Shown here: piece after piece, positions 7,976 to 16,643 of the stretch
Layout of the letters: every line of letters starts with the position of its first letter
How positions within the stretch are numbered: the stretch's first letter is position 1
Assembly (NCBI RefSeq): GCF_017301735.1
Contig: NZ_CP071090.1
Location: forward strand, 62,001-126,000
DNA: 64,000 bases
Direction of reading: 5' to 3'
DNA from: Pyxidicoccus parkwaysis
Lineage (GTDB): Bacteria; Myxococcota; Myxococcia; Myxococcales; Myxococcaceae
Notes under the pieces: generated by a model
Databases searched by the model: none
What the model was told of the DNA's origin: nothing
What the model saw: only the letters and a program-made list of their open reading frames with translations
Position numbers and translations under genes: made by a program

Positions 7976-9211
7976 TCACGGAACTTCCAGCACGAAGGCC
8001 TGTGTCTCGTTGGGCGTCAGTCCTACGCCAGGGGCGATGGCCGGGTCCAGTTCGTTGGGAACTCGCCAGGTCTGGCCCGTGGATTGGATCAGCACGAGGG
8101 TATAGCGCCCCTTGGGAAGCTCCTTGAGCGGGGCAGGGGCCGAGGGATTGCTAGCGTCGAGGGCTCTCGGCTGCACCACCACCTGGAGCTCCTGCACCAC
8201 GGCGGGCGTCATGCGCGGGTTGCCCTGCTCATCCGTGAGGGCAGCGATGGGTCCATCAGGAATCAGACCCGCGGCGAGCACCACCAGGTCCGCCTTGCCG
8301 TCCTGGGTGCCATCCGCATGCACGTAGTCCACACCGGGGCTGTCCAGCACACCATTGCGGTCCAGGTCGTTGTCCTCCACGAGCCCTGCGACAGGGTCCG
8401 CCAGCTTGCGCACCACCACGCGCGGCCAGAGGTCCGGGATGCCGTCCTTGTTGGCGTCGTCCGGGATGCCGTCCTTGTTGGCGTCCACGTAGCTGACCAT
8501 GAAGCCGGGCGGGCGCTGATCCACCGCGCCCTGGAGGAACGCGCGCGTCAGCCGCAGCACCTTGGCGGTGGAGCCCATCGTCTTGTCGCCCTGCGACACC
8601 TGGAAGGCGGGCCTGTCCAGCGGCACGCGGGCCGTGTCCGCGAAGCTCACCGAGACGCCGGTGAGGGGCTGGGGCTCGCCGTCCGCGTTCGCCGTGACTT
8701 CCAGCGTGAGGGGCTGGCCGGTGGTGGGGTCCACCGCCGCGCCGCCCACGTCGCCCTCGTTGGGCTCGCTGGTGACGCCGTACCAGGGGTTGAAGTCCGA
8801 GGTGTGGCACGGCTGCGTCCCGGCGGCGCCGCAGGTGTCCGCGTCGATGAATCCGCGCAGCGTGTAGTGCCCCACCGGCACGAGGCTGAAGGTGAAGGGC
8901 GCGGTGAAGGGACCGGGCAGGTTGCCGCCCAGCGCGGGGCCGAAGACCTGCGCCGCGGGGATGACGGTGAAGGCGATGGGCCGGCCCGTGCCCTGCGGCG
9001 GCGGAGGCCGCTCCGCGTCGTAGAGGAACACGATGACGTTGCCCCTCGCGCGCGAGTTCACCACCAGGCTGCCCTCGATGCGGGCGGTGTGGGTGTTCTG
9101 CCGGAAGTCCGCGGTGGGGACCACGGGCGGAGCCTCGCAGCCCAGGCCGATGACGGAAGCGAGAGACAGGCCCCCGAGGGCCTTCGTCCAGGAAGAGAGG
9201 GGGCGGCTCAT
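7976..9211 (-). CDS. Putative lipoprotein with calcium-type repeats, coupled to a TonB receptor
   Basis: A 411-residue probable lipoprotein: hydrophobic N-terminus followed by the cysteine in SVIGLGCEAPP. The lipobox is not classical, since a glycine occupies position -3. The middle has beta-rich stretches (FTFSLVPVGHYTLRGFIDADTCG, a carboxypeptidase-regulatory-like fold) and a perfect two-copy repeat DANKDGIPDDANKDGIPD, an Asp-rich calcium-binding pattern similar to thrombospondin type 3. I do not recognise the whole protein. Its ATG overlaps the stop of the TPR-TonB receptor gene by 4 bp (ATGA), which argues that it works with that receptor, probably as an outer-membrane or surface partner. 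Confidence 0.82.
   Translation of the reverse strand: MSRPLSSWTKALGGLSLASVIGLGCEAPPVVPTADFRQNTHTARIEGSLVVNSRARGNVIVFLYDAERPPPPQGTGRPIAFTVIPAAQVFGPALGGNLPGPFTAPFTFSLVPVGHYTLRGFIDADTCGAAGTQPCHTSDFNPWYGVTSEPNEGDVGGAAVDPTTGQPLTLEVTANADGEPQPLTGVSVSFADTARVPLDRPAFQVSQGDKTMGSTAKVLRLTRAFLQGAVDQRPPGFMVSYVDANKDGIPDDANKDGIPDLWPRVVVRKLADPVAGLVEDNDLDRNGVLDSPGVDYVHADGTQDGKADLVVLAAGLIPDGPIAALTDEQGNPRMTPAVVQELQVVVQPRALDASNPSAPAPLKELPKGRYTLVLIQSTGQTWRVPNELDPAIAPGVGLTPNETQAFVLEVP
8432..8485. repeat. Two perfect 27-bp tandem copies encoding DANKDGIPD
   Basis: The 27-bp unit at 8432-8458 is repeated without change at 8459-8485 and encodes the Asp/Asn/Gly calcium-type motif twice. Being a multiple of three, copy number could change without breaking the frame. 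Confidence 0.9.
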
Positions 9212-11739
9212 GGCGTCACCGTCAGCGTCGCGTACACGCGCCGCTCGATTCGATTGCCGAAGGGATGCTGGGAGTGCGCGCCGGCCATGTTGCTGCCCAC
9301 CAGCGCCACGTCCACCGTGTCCTTCACGGCCTCGTAGCCCACGCGCGCGTTGACCACGGTGTAGGCCTTCAGGGGGTTGGAGTTGAACTCGATGCGGGTG
9401 GGGTCCGACGCGGCGGGCTCGCGCTCAATCCACGTGGTGGACGAGGTGAAGGACGCGTCCACGCCGAACTCCAGGTCCGCCTTGGTGCGGTAGGTGACGC
9501 CCGCGTACAGCTTGAGCTGTGGCGCCTGGCTGCACGGGCCGCACTCTTCCTCCTCCTCGCGGTCCGACGTCACCTTCTGGAAGGCGACGCTCGCCTTGAG
9601 GCCGAGGCCGTCCACCGGGGCCATGTTGGCGCCCACCTCCATGCCGCGCGCGGTGTAGACGGCGTCCTCGTTCTGGAAGAACGAGCGGCCGAGCAGGTAC
9701 GAGCCCGACTCCGCGTCGTACGAGTCACCCGCGGGCAGCCGCTGCACGGCGGACAGGCCGATGAGGTCCCTCACCGTGTTCTGGTAGAGGGCCACGTCCC
9801 AGTCCACGCCCAGCGTCGGGGCCTCGCCGCGCCAGCCCAGCTCGAAGGCGGTGAGGCGCTCGGCGCGCAGGGTGGTGCTGCCGGTGGTGAGCGCGCTGGC
9901 GCCGTTGACGCCCGGCACGGGCACGGGGATGCGCGTGTACGACTCGAGGAACGTCGGCTCGCGGAAGGCGGAGGCCGCGCTGGCGCGGAAGGCCTGGCCC
10001 TCGAAGGGGATGAACAGCGCGGACACGCGCGGCGAGTGCGCCAGGCCCGGCGTGCCGTTGTCCAGCAGCGGGTGCCGGTCCACGCGGTAGCTGGCGACGA
10101 GCCGCAAAGGCTCCACCAGCCGCCACTCGTCCTGCACGAAGGCGGCGGCGTGGACCTCTTCACGCAGCGGGCCCAGGTAGTTCCACGCCACGCGCTTGAG
10201 GCGGCCCTCCACGCCCACGTTGAGCTGGTGCTCGCCGCCCAGGTGGAAGGCGCGCGCGAAGAGCAGCTCCGCGTTGAAGAGGTTGGAGCTGAGACTGGTG
10301 CCCAGCGAGCGCTGACCGATGGCCTCGTACTGCGGCCCCGCGTCACCGGAGATGTGGTTCCAGAACGTCTTCAGCTTGAGCGGCCCCAGCTCCACGTCGC
10401 CCTTGGCGTACGCGTTGATGCCGTCCATGAAGTAGTTGCGCAGCAGGCCCAGCGGGTAGATTTCCGTGGTGTAGCGGTGCACGCCGCCGGACAGGCCCAC
10501 CTTGCGGTCTTCGGCGAAGGTGTAGACGGCGGACAGCGTGCCGCGCGCGCCGCGCAGGCCGATGTCCGGGTCCGGGTCCTTCAGCTCCATGTCCGGCCGG
10601 TTGCTGGCGAAGTCGCGGCTCCACTTGTCCGCCTGCGCGTACGCCACCGCGGCGCGGTAGCTGAGCGCGCCCGAGTTGCCGTGGCTGAGGAACGAGCCGT
10701 TCACCGTGTTGCCGGTGCCGCCGGTGACGGAGAAGCGCGCGCGCGGGCCGGTGCCCGGGGCCTGGGTGATGATGTTGATGACGCCCAGCATGGCGTTGGC
10801 GCCGTACAGCGCGCTGCCCGGGCCGCGAATCACCTCGATGCGCTCGATTTCCTCCAGGCCGATGGGGATGGAGGACCACAGCGTCAGGCCGAGGAAGTCC
10901 TGGTACTCGGTGCGGCCGTCCACCAGCACCAGCACCTTGTTGGCGATGCGCTGGTTGAAGCCGCGCAGCGACACGTTGGCGCTGCCCACGCCCAGCGACA
11001 TGACGTCCGCGCCGGGCACGCGGCGCAGGAGGTCCGGCAGGCTGGTGGCACCCGACAGGCGGATGTCCTCCTGGGTGATGACGGTGGTGGCGTTGGGCGC
11101 CTCCAGCGAGGACTGGGCACGGCGGCTCGCCGTCACCACGCGCTCTTCGTAGGGCACCGCGCCCTCGTCCACGCCGGAGGTGGCGTCAACGGTACCTACC
11201 ACCGGGCCGGACGCCACGGTGGTGGGGGCGGGGGCCGCGGCGGCGGTGCCACTGGCGGGCATGGACTCGGCGCGCTCAATCGCCTTCTCCAGCCGCTCCA
11301 GCAGCGCGCCCAGTTGCTGCTGCGCCTGGATGCTGGCGGGCGGCGGCGGCATGGGCAGCGAGGACTTCTCCTCGGGCGACGCGGACGCGGTGGCGTCGCC
11401 GGCCTTCAGTTTCTGCTCGAGGACGGCGATGGTGGTCGTCACCGAGGACGCGTCCGGCGGGTTGCTGGCGAGGTAGCGCTGGTACGCGTCCAGCGCCTCC
11501 TTCAACCGGCCGGCGTCGTGGTACGCGCGGGCGACGTTGTAGAGGACGTTGGGGTGCGGCTTGATGGCGTACGCGGCTTCCAGCTCGGCGATGCCCTCAT
11601 CGAACTGCTTCTGGGCGATGAGGCTCATGCCATTGCGGAAGTGACGGCGCGCCTCGAGACGGGCGTCCGCCAGGGCCTCCCCCGCGAAGAGACACAACGC
11701 GAGGAAGCCCGCACGTTTCAGGGCTGAGGGGGTTTTCAC
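9208..11739 (-). CDS. TonB-dependent receptor with N-terminal TPR domain
   Basis: An 843-residue outer-membrane receptor. Order: signal peptide (LALCLFAGEALA), a tetratricopeptide block at about residues 30-110 (EARRHFRNGMSLIAQKQFDE, then VLYNVARAYHDAGRLKEALDAYQRYL), an Ala/Pro linker, a plug domain beginning EERVVTASRRAQSSLEAPNA with VITQEDIRLSGATSLPDLLRRVPG and RIEVIRGPGSALYGANAMLGVINI, then a beta-barrel ending in an aromatic-rich strand (RRVYATLTVTP). The plug and barrel are of the vitamin B12/iron-chelate receptor type. TPR-plug fusions are a myxobacterial variant; the TPR would lie in the periplasm and could bind a partner. It is sandwiched by 4-bp overlaps between a Ser/Thr kinase and a lipoprotein gene. 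Ligand unknown. Confidence 0.93.
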   Translation of the reverse strand: MKTPSALKRAGFLALCLFAGEALADARLEARRHFRNGMSLIAQKQFDEGIAELEAAYAIKPHPNVLYNVARAYHDAGRLKEALDAYQRYLASNPPDASSVTTTIAVLEQKLKAGDATASASPEEKSSLPMPPPPASIQAQQQLGALLERLEKAIERAESMPASGTAAAAPAPTTVASGPVVGTVDATSGVDEGAVPYEERVVTASRRAQSSLEAPNATTVITQEDIRLSGATSLPDLLRRVPGADVMSLGVGSANVSLRGFNQRIANKVLVLVDGRTEYQDFLGLTLWSSIPIGLEEIERIEVIRGPGSALYGANAMLGVINIITQAPGTGPRARFSVTGGTGNTVNGSFLSHGNSGALSYRAAVAYAQADKWSRDFASNRPDMELKDPDPDIGLRGARGTLSAVYTFAEDRKVGLSGGVHRYTTEIYPLGLLRNYFMDGINAYAKGDVELGPLKLKTFWNHISGDAGPQYEAIGQRSLGTSLSSNLFNAELLFARAFHLGGEHQLNVGVEGRLKRVAWNYLGPLREEVHAAAFVQDEWRLVEPLRLVASYRVDRHPLLDNGTPGLAHSPRVSALFIPFEGQAFRASAASAFREPTFLESYTRIPVPVPGVNGASALTTGSTTLRAERLTAFELGWRGEAPTLGVDWDVALYQNTVRDLIGLSAVQRLPAGDSYDAESGSYLLGRSFFQNEDAVYTARGMEVGANMAPVDGLGLKASVAFQKVTSDREEEEECGPCSQAPQLKLYAGVTYRTKADLEFGVDASFTSSTTWIEREPAASDPTRIEFNSNPLKAYTVVNARVGYEAVKDTVDVALVGSNMAGAHSQHPFGNRIERRVYATLTVTP

Positions 11740-13355
11740 TGGTACGGGTCGTCCTTGTAGGGCGACGAGCCGGAGCCCTTGCCGGGCTTCGTGCTCGCCT
11801 TCTTCTTGGGCTGGAGCTTCTGGAGGAAGCGCTCGTCGGGGCCTCTACCCTCGGCCGTCGCCTTCACGGTCTGGTAGCCCGCGAGGGTGAAGGTCAGCTC
11901 CGCGCTGGCGTTGCCGCCTTCTCCCGGCGTCACCTCGAGGTTCAGCGGCGTCTCGCCCACGTCCTTGCCACGGTACGTCACGCGCGCGCCACTCGGCTCG
12001 CTGGCGATCAGGAACCGTACCGGCTTGCTGCCGGGGTTGAGCTCCGCCAGCGCCAGTTCCTCGTCCTCGGAGCCCTGAGCCGCGGGAGCGGCGGCGGCCG
12101 CCGTGGTGGGCCTGGGCGTGGCGGGCGCTTCCCGGGCGGGCGTCGCCGGCTCCGTGGCGGAGAGGGGGAGCGGCTGCGGCGTGGTGGGGCGCGTCGCGAG
12201 GAACGCGGCCACACCGAGGCCCAGCACCAGCGAGCCCGCGAACAGGCCGATGAACAGCGGCTTGCGGTTCGGCTTCGCCGCCTCCTCCTCCACGGAGATG
12301 TCCAGCGCCATGGTGCTGGGGCCGGAGCCGGTGGTGGAGATGGGGCCGCTGATGGGACCGCTGCCGGTGCCCGTCAGGCGCGGACCGCTGAAGACGCCGC
12401 TGACGCCGATGGTGGAGGCCAGGCGGCGCATGGCCTCCAGCACCTCGTCCATGGACTGGTAGCGCTCCGCCGGCAACTTGGCGAGGCACTTCATCACCAG
12501 CGCTTCGACTTCGGCGGGCACGCCGTGGCTGGGCCAGATGGAGCCGAAGGCGGGAGGCGGCTCGTTGATGTGCTTGACGATGACGTCGATGCTCTGCGAC
12601 GCGAGGAAGGGCGGGCGGCCCATCAGCATCTGATAGAGCACCACGCCCATGCTGTACACGTCGCTGCGCGGGTCGGCGACGTTGCGCGCCTGCTCCGGCG
12701 CCATGTACTGCGGCGAGCCGAGGATGATGCCGGCCTGGGTGAGCGACGTGTCTTGAGGGATGGGGCCCGCGTCGCCGATGAAGGACTTCACGAGGCCGAA
12801 GTCCAGCACCTTCACCACGTCATGGTCCGTCTCCTGGTTGAGGACCATGACGTTGGCGGGCTTCAAGTCCCGGTGGATGAGGCCGACCTTGTGGGCCTCG
12901 CGCAGCGAGCGCGCCACCTGCTGCGTGATGTTGAGCGCGCGAGTCCACGGCACCGGACCCACCTGCGTGATGAGCTGACCGAGCGTGAGCCCGTCCAGGT
13001 ACTCCATCGCGATGTAGTAGATGCCGTCGTCCGTCTTGCCGTAGTCGATGACGGTGACGGTGTTCGGGTGGCGCAGCTTCGCGGTGACGCTGGCCTCCAG
13101 GAAGAAGCGCTTCTGGAAGCCCGGGTCCTTGCCTTCGCCGTACTGCGGGTTGAGGACCTTGAGGGCGACCAGCCGGTCCAGCGGCGCCTGCACGGCCTTG
13201 TAGACGCGGCCCATGCCGCCGGCCCCGAGGGTTTCCAGGATGCGGAAGCGCTCGTTCAGGACCCTGCCCAGCAGCGGGTCCTCCATCTCGGGGGGCGCGC
13301 CGTTCGTTGGGGCGTTGCTTTCGATCATGTCTGCCCCCGGCGACCGGGAAGGCAT
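11736..13355 (-). CDS. Membrane Ser/Thr protein kinase with extracytoplasmic PEGA-like domain
   Basis: A 539-residue Hanks-type kinase of the bacterial Pkn/PknB class. The catalytic domain (about 38-310) has GAGGMGRVYKA, the ATP lysine in VALKVL (K66), HRDLKPANV with catalytic D163, the DFG aspartate in VLDFGLVK, and SPQYMAPEQ. A single transmembrane helix (LFIGLFAGSLVLGLGVAAFLA) precedes a Pro/Ala linker and a PEGA-like beta domain (IASEPSGARVTYRGKDVGETPLN), followed by a Lys-rich tail. I prefer the ATG at 13355, with GGAG six bases upstream, over the ATG at 13328, which has only a G-run. The stop overlaps the TPR-TonB receptor start (ATGA), so the two are co-translated. Confidence 0.93.
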   Translation of the reverse strand: MPSRSPGADMIESNAPTNGAPPEMEDPLLGRVLNERFRILETLGAGGMGRVYKAVQAPLDRLVALKVLNPQYGEGKDPGFQKRFFLEASVTAKLRHPNTVTVIDYGKTDDGIYYIAMEYLDGLTLGQLITQVGPVPWTRALNITQQVARSLREAHKVGLIHRDLKPANVMVLNQETDHDVVKVLDFGLVKSFIGDAGPIPQDTSLTQAGIILGSPQYMAPEQARNVADPRSDVYSMGVVLYQMLMGRPPFLASQSIDVIVKHINEPPPAFGSIWPSHGVPAEVEALVMKCLAKLPAERYQSMDEVLEAMRRLASTIGVSGVFSGPRLTGTGSGPISGPISTTGSGPSTMALDISVEEEAAKPNRKPLFIGLFAGSLVLGLGVAAFLATRPTTPQPLPLSATEPATPAREAPATPRPTTAAAAAPAAQGSEDEELALAELNPGSKPVRFLIASEPSGARVTYRGKDVGETPLNLEVTPGEGGNASAELTFTLAGYQTVKATAEGRGPDERFLQKLQPKKKASTKPGKGSGSSPYKDDPYQ

Positions 13356-13592
13356 GCGACGCTCCGGTCGAACATGCCCGGCGATGCTAGCACTGCAATC
13401 CTCCAGCGCCCAAGCGACCTGCCGGGTTGGCGCAGTGCGGCAAGCGCCGAGAATCCGGCCCGGGAGGCGCAAAGTCGGGCATCTGACAGGTGCCGGCGTC
13501 TGCACTCCGGGTGACGCGGCGTGGGACTGGAGCCTGGTTGCCTGCCTGCTTGTGCACGGACGCGGCGGGGTGGGCGCGTTAGGGTGCCGCGC

Positions 13593-14459
13593 ATGAATGC
13601 GCGACTGTCCGAGCTGCTCTCCTCCGCGCCGCCATATCCCCGACGGGTGGTGTGCATGACGGAGGAAACGACGGAGGTGCTCTACCGTATAGGCGCGGGG
13701 GACCTGGTGGTGGGCGTGTCCGGCTTCACGGTGCGTCCGCCCGAGGCGCGAAAGAAGCCGCGCGTGTCGTCGTTCCTGGACGCGAACTTCGAGCGCATCC
13801 TCGACTTGAAGCCGGACCTGGTGCTGGGGTTCTCGGACTTGCAGGCGGACATCGGCCGTGAGCTGTGCAAGCGCGGCGTGCCCGTCTACCTGTTCAACCA
13901 GCGCTCCGTCGCGGAGGTGTTGCAGACGGTGCGGCTGACGGGTGCGCTGGTGGGGCGGGCCGAGGACGCGGCGCGGCTCGCGGACGAGCTGACGGCGAAC
14001 CTGCAGCGGCACGCGGAAGCGGCGGACGCGCTGCCTCGCCGCCCGCGCATCTTCTTCGAGGAGTGGCACGAGCCGCTCATCTCCGGCATCCGTTGGGTGT
14101 CCGAATTGGTGGAGATTGTGGGCGGTGAGGACGTGTGCCGCGAGTCGCGCGCGTCGCACGGCGCGAAGGGCCGCATCTTCGAGCCGGAGGAGGTGGCGCG
14201 GCGCAACCCGGACGCGGTCATCGCGAGCTGGTGCGGGCGCAAGGCGAAGCGCGAGAAGATGGTCGCGCGTCCGGGATGGGCGGAGGTGACGGCGGTGGTG
14301 GAGGACCAGCTCTACGAGGTGAAGAGCAGCGTCATCCTCCAGCCGGGCCCGGCGGCGCTGTCGGACGGAGTGGCGCAGCTCGCGCGAATCGTCGCGGCGG
14401 TGGCGCGCGGCGAGAAGCTGCCGGAGCTACGGAAGGGAGATTTGCGGTCCGCGGCATGA
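13593..14459 (+). CDS. BtuF-like periplasmic-binding-fold protein without signal peptide
   Basis: A 288-residue protein of the class III substrate-binding family (COG0614; cobalamin, siderophore or heme binding). Visible hallmarks: RRVVCMTEETTEVLYRIGAGDLVVGVSGF, VSSFLDANFERILDLKPDLVLGFS, the long linker helix region AARLADELTANLQRHAEA, the C-lobe motif ISGIRWVSELVEIVGGEDV, and NPDAVIASWCG. There is no N-terminal signal peptide, so as annotated it stays in the cytoplasm; cytosolic cobalamin-binding homologues exist. It is divergent from the kinase/TonB-receptor operon, which is compatible with a shared corrinoid or metal-chelate theme. No ABC permease or ATPase gene is nearby. Confidence 0.82.
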   Translation: MNARLSELLSSAPPYPRRVVCMTEETTEVLYRIGAGDLVVGVSGFTVRPPEARKKPRVSSFLDANFERILDLKPDLVLGFSDLQADIGRELCKRGVPVYLFNQRSVAEVLQTVRLTGALVGRAEDAARLADELTANLQRHAEAADALPRRPRIFFEEWHEPLISGIRWVSELVEIVGGEDVCRESRASHGAKGRIFEPEEVARRNPDAVIASWCGRKAKREKMVARPGWAEVTAVVEDQLYEVKSSVILQPGPAALSDGVAQLARIVAAVARGEKLPELRKGDLRSAA

Positions 14460-14503
14460 TGGCGGCGTGAGGCCAGTCCCGTCCCACGGTGCGTCATCCG
14501 CCC

Positions 14504-14640
14504 GGCCGAGCATCGGGTGCTCGCGCCCGAGGTTGCCACTGGCGATGGGCGTGGCTCATGCAGGCCGAGCATCGGGTACTCGCGCCATGACATGGCCGCG
14601 CGTCCGAGGTTGTCACTGGCGATGGGCGTGGCTCATGCCA
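14504..14640. repeat. Interrupted tandem repeat upstream of the Omp85-like gene
   Basis: A two-part unit occurs twice. Part A (GGCCGAGCATCGGGTGCTCG..., 24 bp) is at 14504-14527 and 14563-14586. Part B (CGAGGTTGCCACTGGCGATG..., about 35 bp) is at 14528-14562 and 14605-14640. The second copy is split by 18 extra bases. Part A contains a GAGCA/TGCTC inverted repeat. The block fills the gap between the BtuF-like gene and the Omp85-like gene; no gene is apparent in it. Confidence 0.85.
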
Positions 14641-14650
14641 GGATGCGAGC

Positions 14651-16618
14651 GTGCCACTCTCGCTGCTCGCCCTCCTCGTCGCGCCGCTCGCCGTGGTCTC
14701 CCCGCAGACGCCGGAGGCACCCGCGTCGTCCGAGCCCGTCCCGGCACGAGAGGCACCGCCCGCTTCCGAGCCGGCAACGACGCGCGAGGCACCAGCCACC
14801 TCAGCGCCAGCAACGACGCGCGAGGCACCGCCCGCTTCCGAGCCGGCAAGCACGCCAGCCACTCACGCCACCTCCGAAGCGAAGGAGGGCACCGAGAGCG
14901 AGAAGGCTTCTTTGGGCGCCACCTCGCGGGACGACGCGGAGGCGCAGAAGGAGAACTACGAGGAGGCCCTCGTCGCCGCGACGTTGAAGCAGGAGGGCCG
15001 CGAGCTGGAGCCCGCGCCCGAGGGCAAGGTGCTGGAGGAAATCCTCGTCTCCACCGAGGACGTCGTCGCGGAGACGGACCCGTATCCCGGCTTCCTCAAC
15101 ATCTTCCACGTGCGCACCCGCGAGGACGTGGTCCGCCGTGAGGCGCTGATTCAACCCGGCCAGCGCTACTCCTCGGCGCTCGTCGAGGAGACGACGCGCA
15201 ACCTGCGCTCGCTGCGCCTGTTCTCCGTGGCGCGCATCGTCCCGGTGAAGGGGCACGCGCCCGGTACGGTGTCGCTGCTCGTCGTCACCAAGGACCTGTG
15301 GTCGCTGCGGCTCAACAGCGACTTCTCCGCGGTGGGCTCGCTGCTCCAGTACCTGCGCCTGCAGGGCACGGAGCAGAACTTCCTCGGGCGCGGGAAGAAG
15401 CTCGCGGTGGACTTCACGCTGCGGCTCGACACGCTCAGCCTCGGGCAGAGCTACACGGACCCGCGCGTGCTCGGCAGCCGCTGGTCCCTCGCCGAGTCCG
15501 CGGCCATCATCATCGGCCGCGAGAGCGGCAAGGCCGAGGGCTCGCGCGGAAGCCTCTCCGTGAGCCGGCCGCTGTACTCACTCTCCACGCCGTGGAGCAC
15601 CAGCGCCTCCGTGGCGTGGAACGTGGAGACCAACCGCGTCTACCGGGGCGCGGACATCTGGCAGTTGCCGTTCCCCGACGGGCCCGCGGTGCCCTACGTC
15701 TACCGGACAGAGGAGGTGGCCGGCGGCGTCTCGTACACGCGCTCGTACGGCACCCGCTACAAGTGGAACGTGGGCGGCACGCTGGGCGCGTACCACTACG
15801 CCTATGACCCGCCGGCCGAGTCCATGCTGAGCGACGCGCAGGTCGACTGGTTCCGCCGCAACTACCTGCCTCGCGCCGAGGACGCGGGCTATGCCTCGCT
15901 GTCCCTGCGCGCCTTCGAGGCCCGCTACGAGGTGCTGCGCGACGTGGACTCGTACGCGCTCTCCGAGGACTTCCAGATGGGGCACTCGGCGTCCGTGACG
16001 GTGCGCTATGCGCCGCCCGTTTTCAGCACCACGTCGCACTTCGCGGAGCTCGGCGTGGCGGCGCGCTACCGCTTCCGGCTGGGCGACGCGCTCACCACTG
16101 CCTCCGCCGCGGCGGCCATCCGCAGACAGCTCGGCGAGGGCGCGGAGTGGAACAACCGTCGCTGGGCTGTGGAGCTGTGGCAGGCGACACCCAAGGTGCT
16201 CGGCGGGCGCTTCGTGGCGCGCGGGCTCCTGGACGTGAACATCGATGACCTGTTCGACCGGGTGACGCTGCTCGGCGGTGGCAACGGGCTGCGAGGCGCG
16301 CGCGTGGATGCGTACTCCGGCAAGCGGCTCCTGCTGTTCAACGTGGAGTACCGCACCGCGCCGCTCGTCGTGCGCACGGTGCACCTGGGCGGAGTGCTGT
16401 TCTTCGACTCGGGCAGCGCGTTCAACGACAAGCCGCACATGGTGCACACGGTGGGCATCGGCGCGCGGCTCCTGTTCCCCCAGTTCAACGTGATGCCGTT
16501 CCGCTTCGACTTCGGCTACGTGCTCAACGACACCAATCCGCCCGTGGGCAGCCGCTTCTCCATCGCCGGAGGACAGCTCACCGACTTGCGGCCTGGCTTC
16601 CTGGACTCGCCGCTGTAG
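14651..16618 (+). CDS. Omp85-superfamily outer-membrane barrel protein with one POTRA domain
   Basis: A 655-residue protein. A signal peptide (LSLLALLVAPLAVVS) is followed by a low-complexity Pro/Ala/Glu region built of 12-residue repeats. A POTRA-like segment comes next (VEEILV-type start EEILVSTEDVV, then YPGFLNIFHVRTREDVVRREALIQPGQRYSSALVEETTRNLRSLRLFSVARIVPV). The rest is a 16-strand-type surface-antigen barrel (FLGRGKKLAVDFTLRLD, GGGNGLRGARVDAYSGKRLLLFNVEYR with the conserved RG-x-x near the end, and C-terminal PFRFDFGYVL). Members insert or translocate outer-membrane proteins or lipids; a single POTRA suggests a TamA/patatin-type or unknown role rather than BamA, which has five. It starts at GTG. 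Confidence 0.8.
   Translation: MPLSLLALLVAPLAVVSPQTPEAPASSEPVPAREAPPASEPATTREAPATSAPATTREAPPASEPASTPATHATSEAKEGTESEKASLGATSRDDAEAQKENYEEALVAATLKQEGRELEPAPEGKVLEEILVSTEDVVAETDPYPGFLNIFHVRTREDVVRREALIQPGQRYSSALVEETTRNLRSLRLFSVARIVPVKGHAPGTVSLLVVTKDLWSLRLNSDFSAVGSLLQYLRLQGTEQNFLGRGKKLAVDFTLRLDTLSLGQSYTDPRVLGSRWSLAESAAIIIGRESGKAEGSRGSLSVSRPLYSLSTPWSTSASVAWNVETNRVYRGADIWQLPFPDGPAVPYVYRTEEVAGGVSYTRSYGTRYKWNVGGTLGAYHYAYDPPAESMLSDAQVDWFRRNYLPRAEDAGYASLSLRAFEARYEVLRDVDSYALSEDFQMGHSASVTVRYAPPVFSTTSHFAELGVAARYRFRLGDALTTASAAAAIRRQLGEGAEWNNRRWAVELWQATPKVLGGRFVARGLLDVNIDDLFDRVTLLGGGNGLRGARVDAYSGKRLLLFNVEYRTAPLVVRTVHLGGVLFFDSGSAFNDKPHMVHTVGIGARLLFPQFNVMPFRFDFGYVLNDTNPPVGSRFSIAGGQLTDLRPGFLDSPL
14741..14850 (+). 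repeat. 36-bp repeats encoding a PA-rich linker
   Basis: About three units with a 36-bp period (14741-14770 shortened, 14771-14806, 14807-14842, then a partial) encode PAxTREAPxxSxx repeats just behind the signal peptide of the Omp85-like protein. The period keeps the reading frame, so the linker can change length. Confidence 0.8.
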
Positions 16619-16643
16619 GGTCTGCCCACCGCGCGCCGGGCAC

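Noticed and set aside
9265..11727. An 820-residue open frame opposite the TonB receptor gene
   Set aside because: It is a GC-driven shadow: composition is dominated by Arg/Gly/Val/His, there are no motifs, and the other strand encodes a clear TonB receptor.
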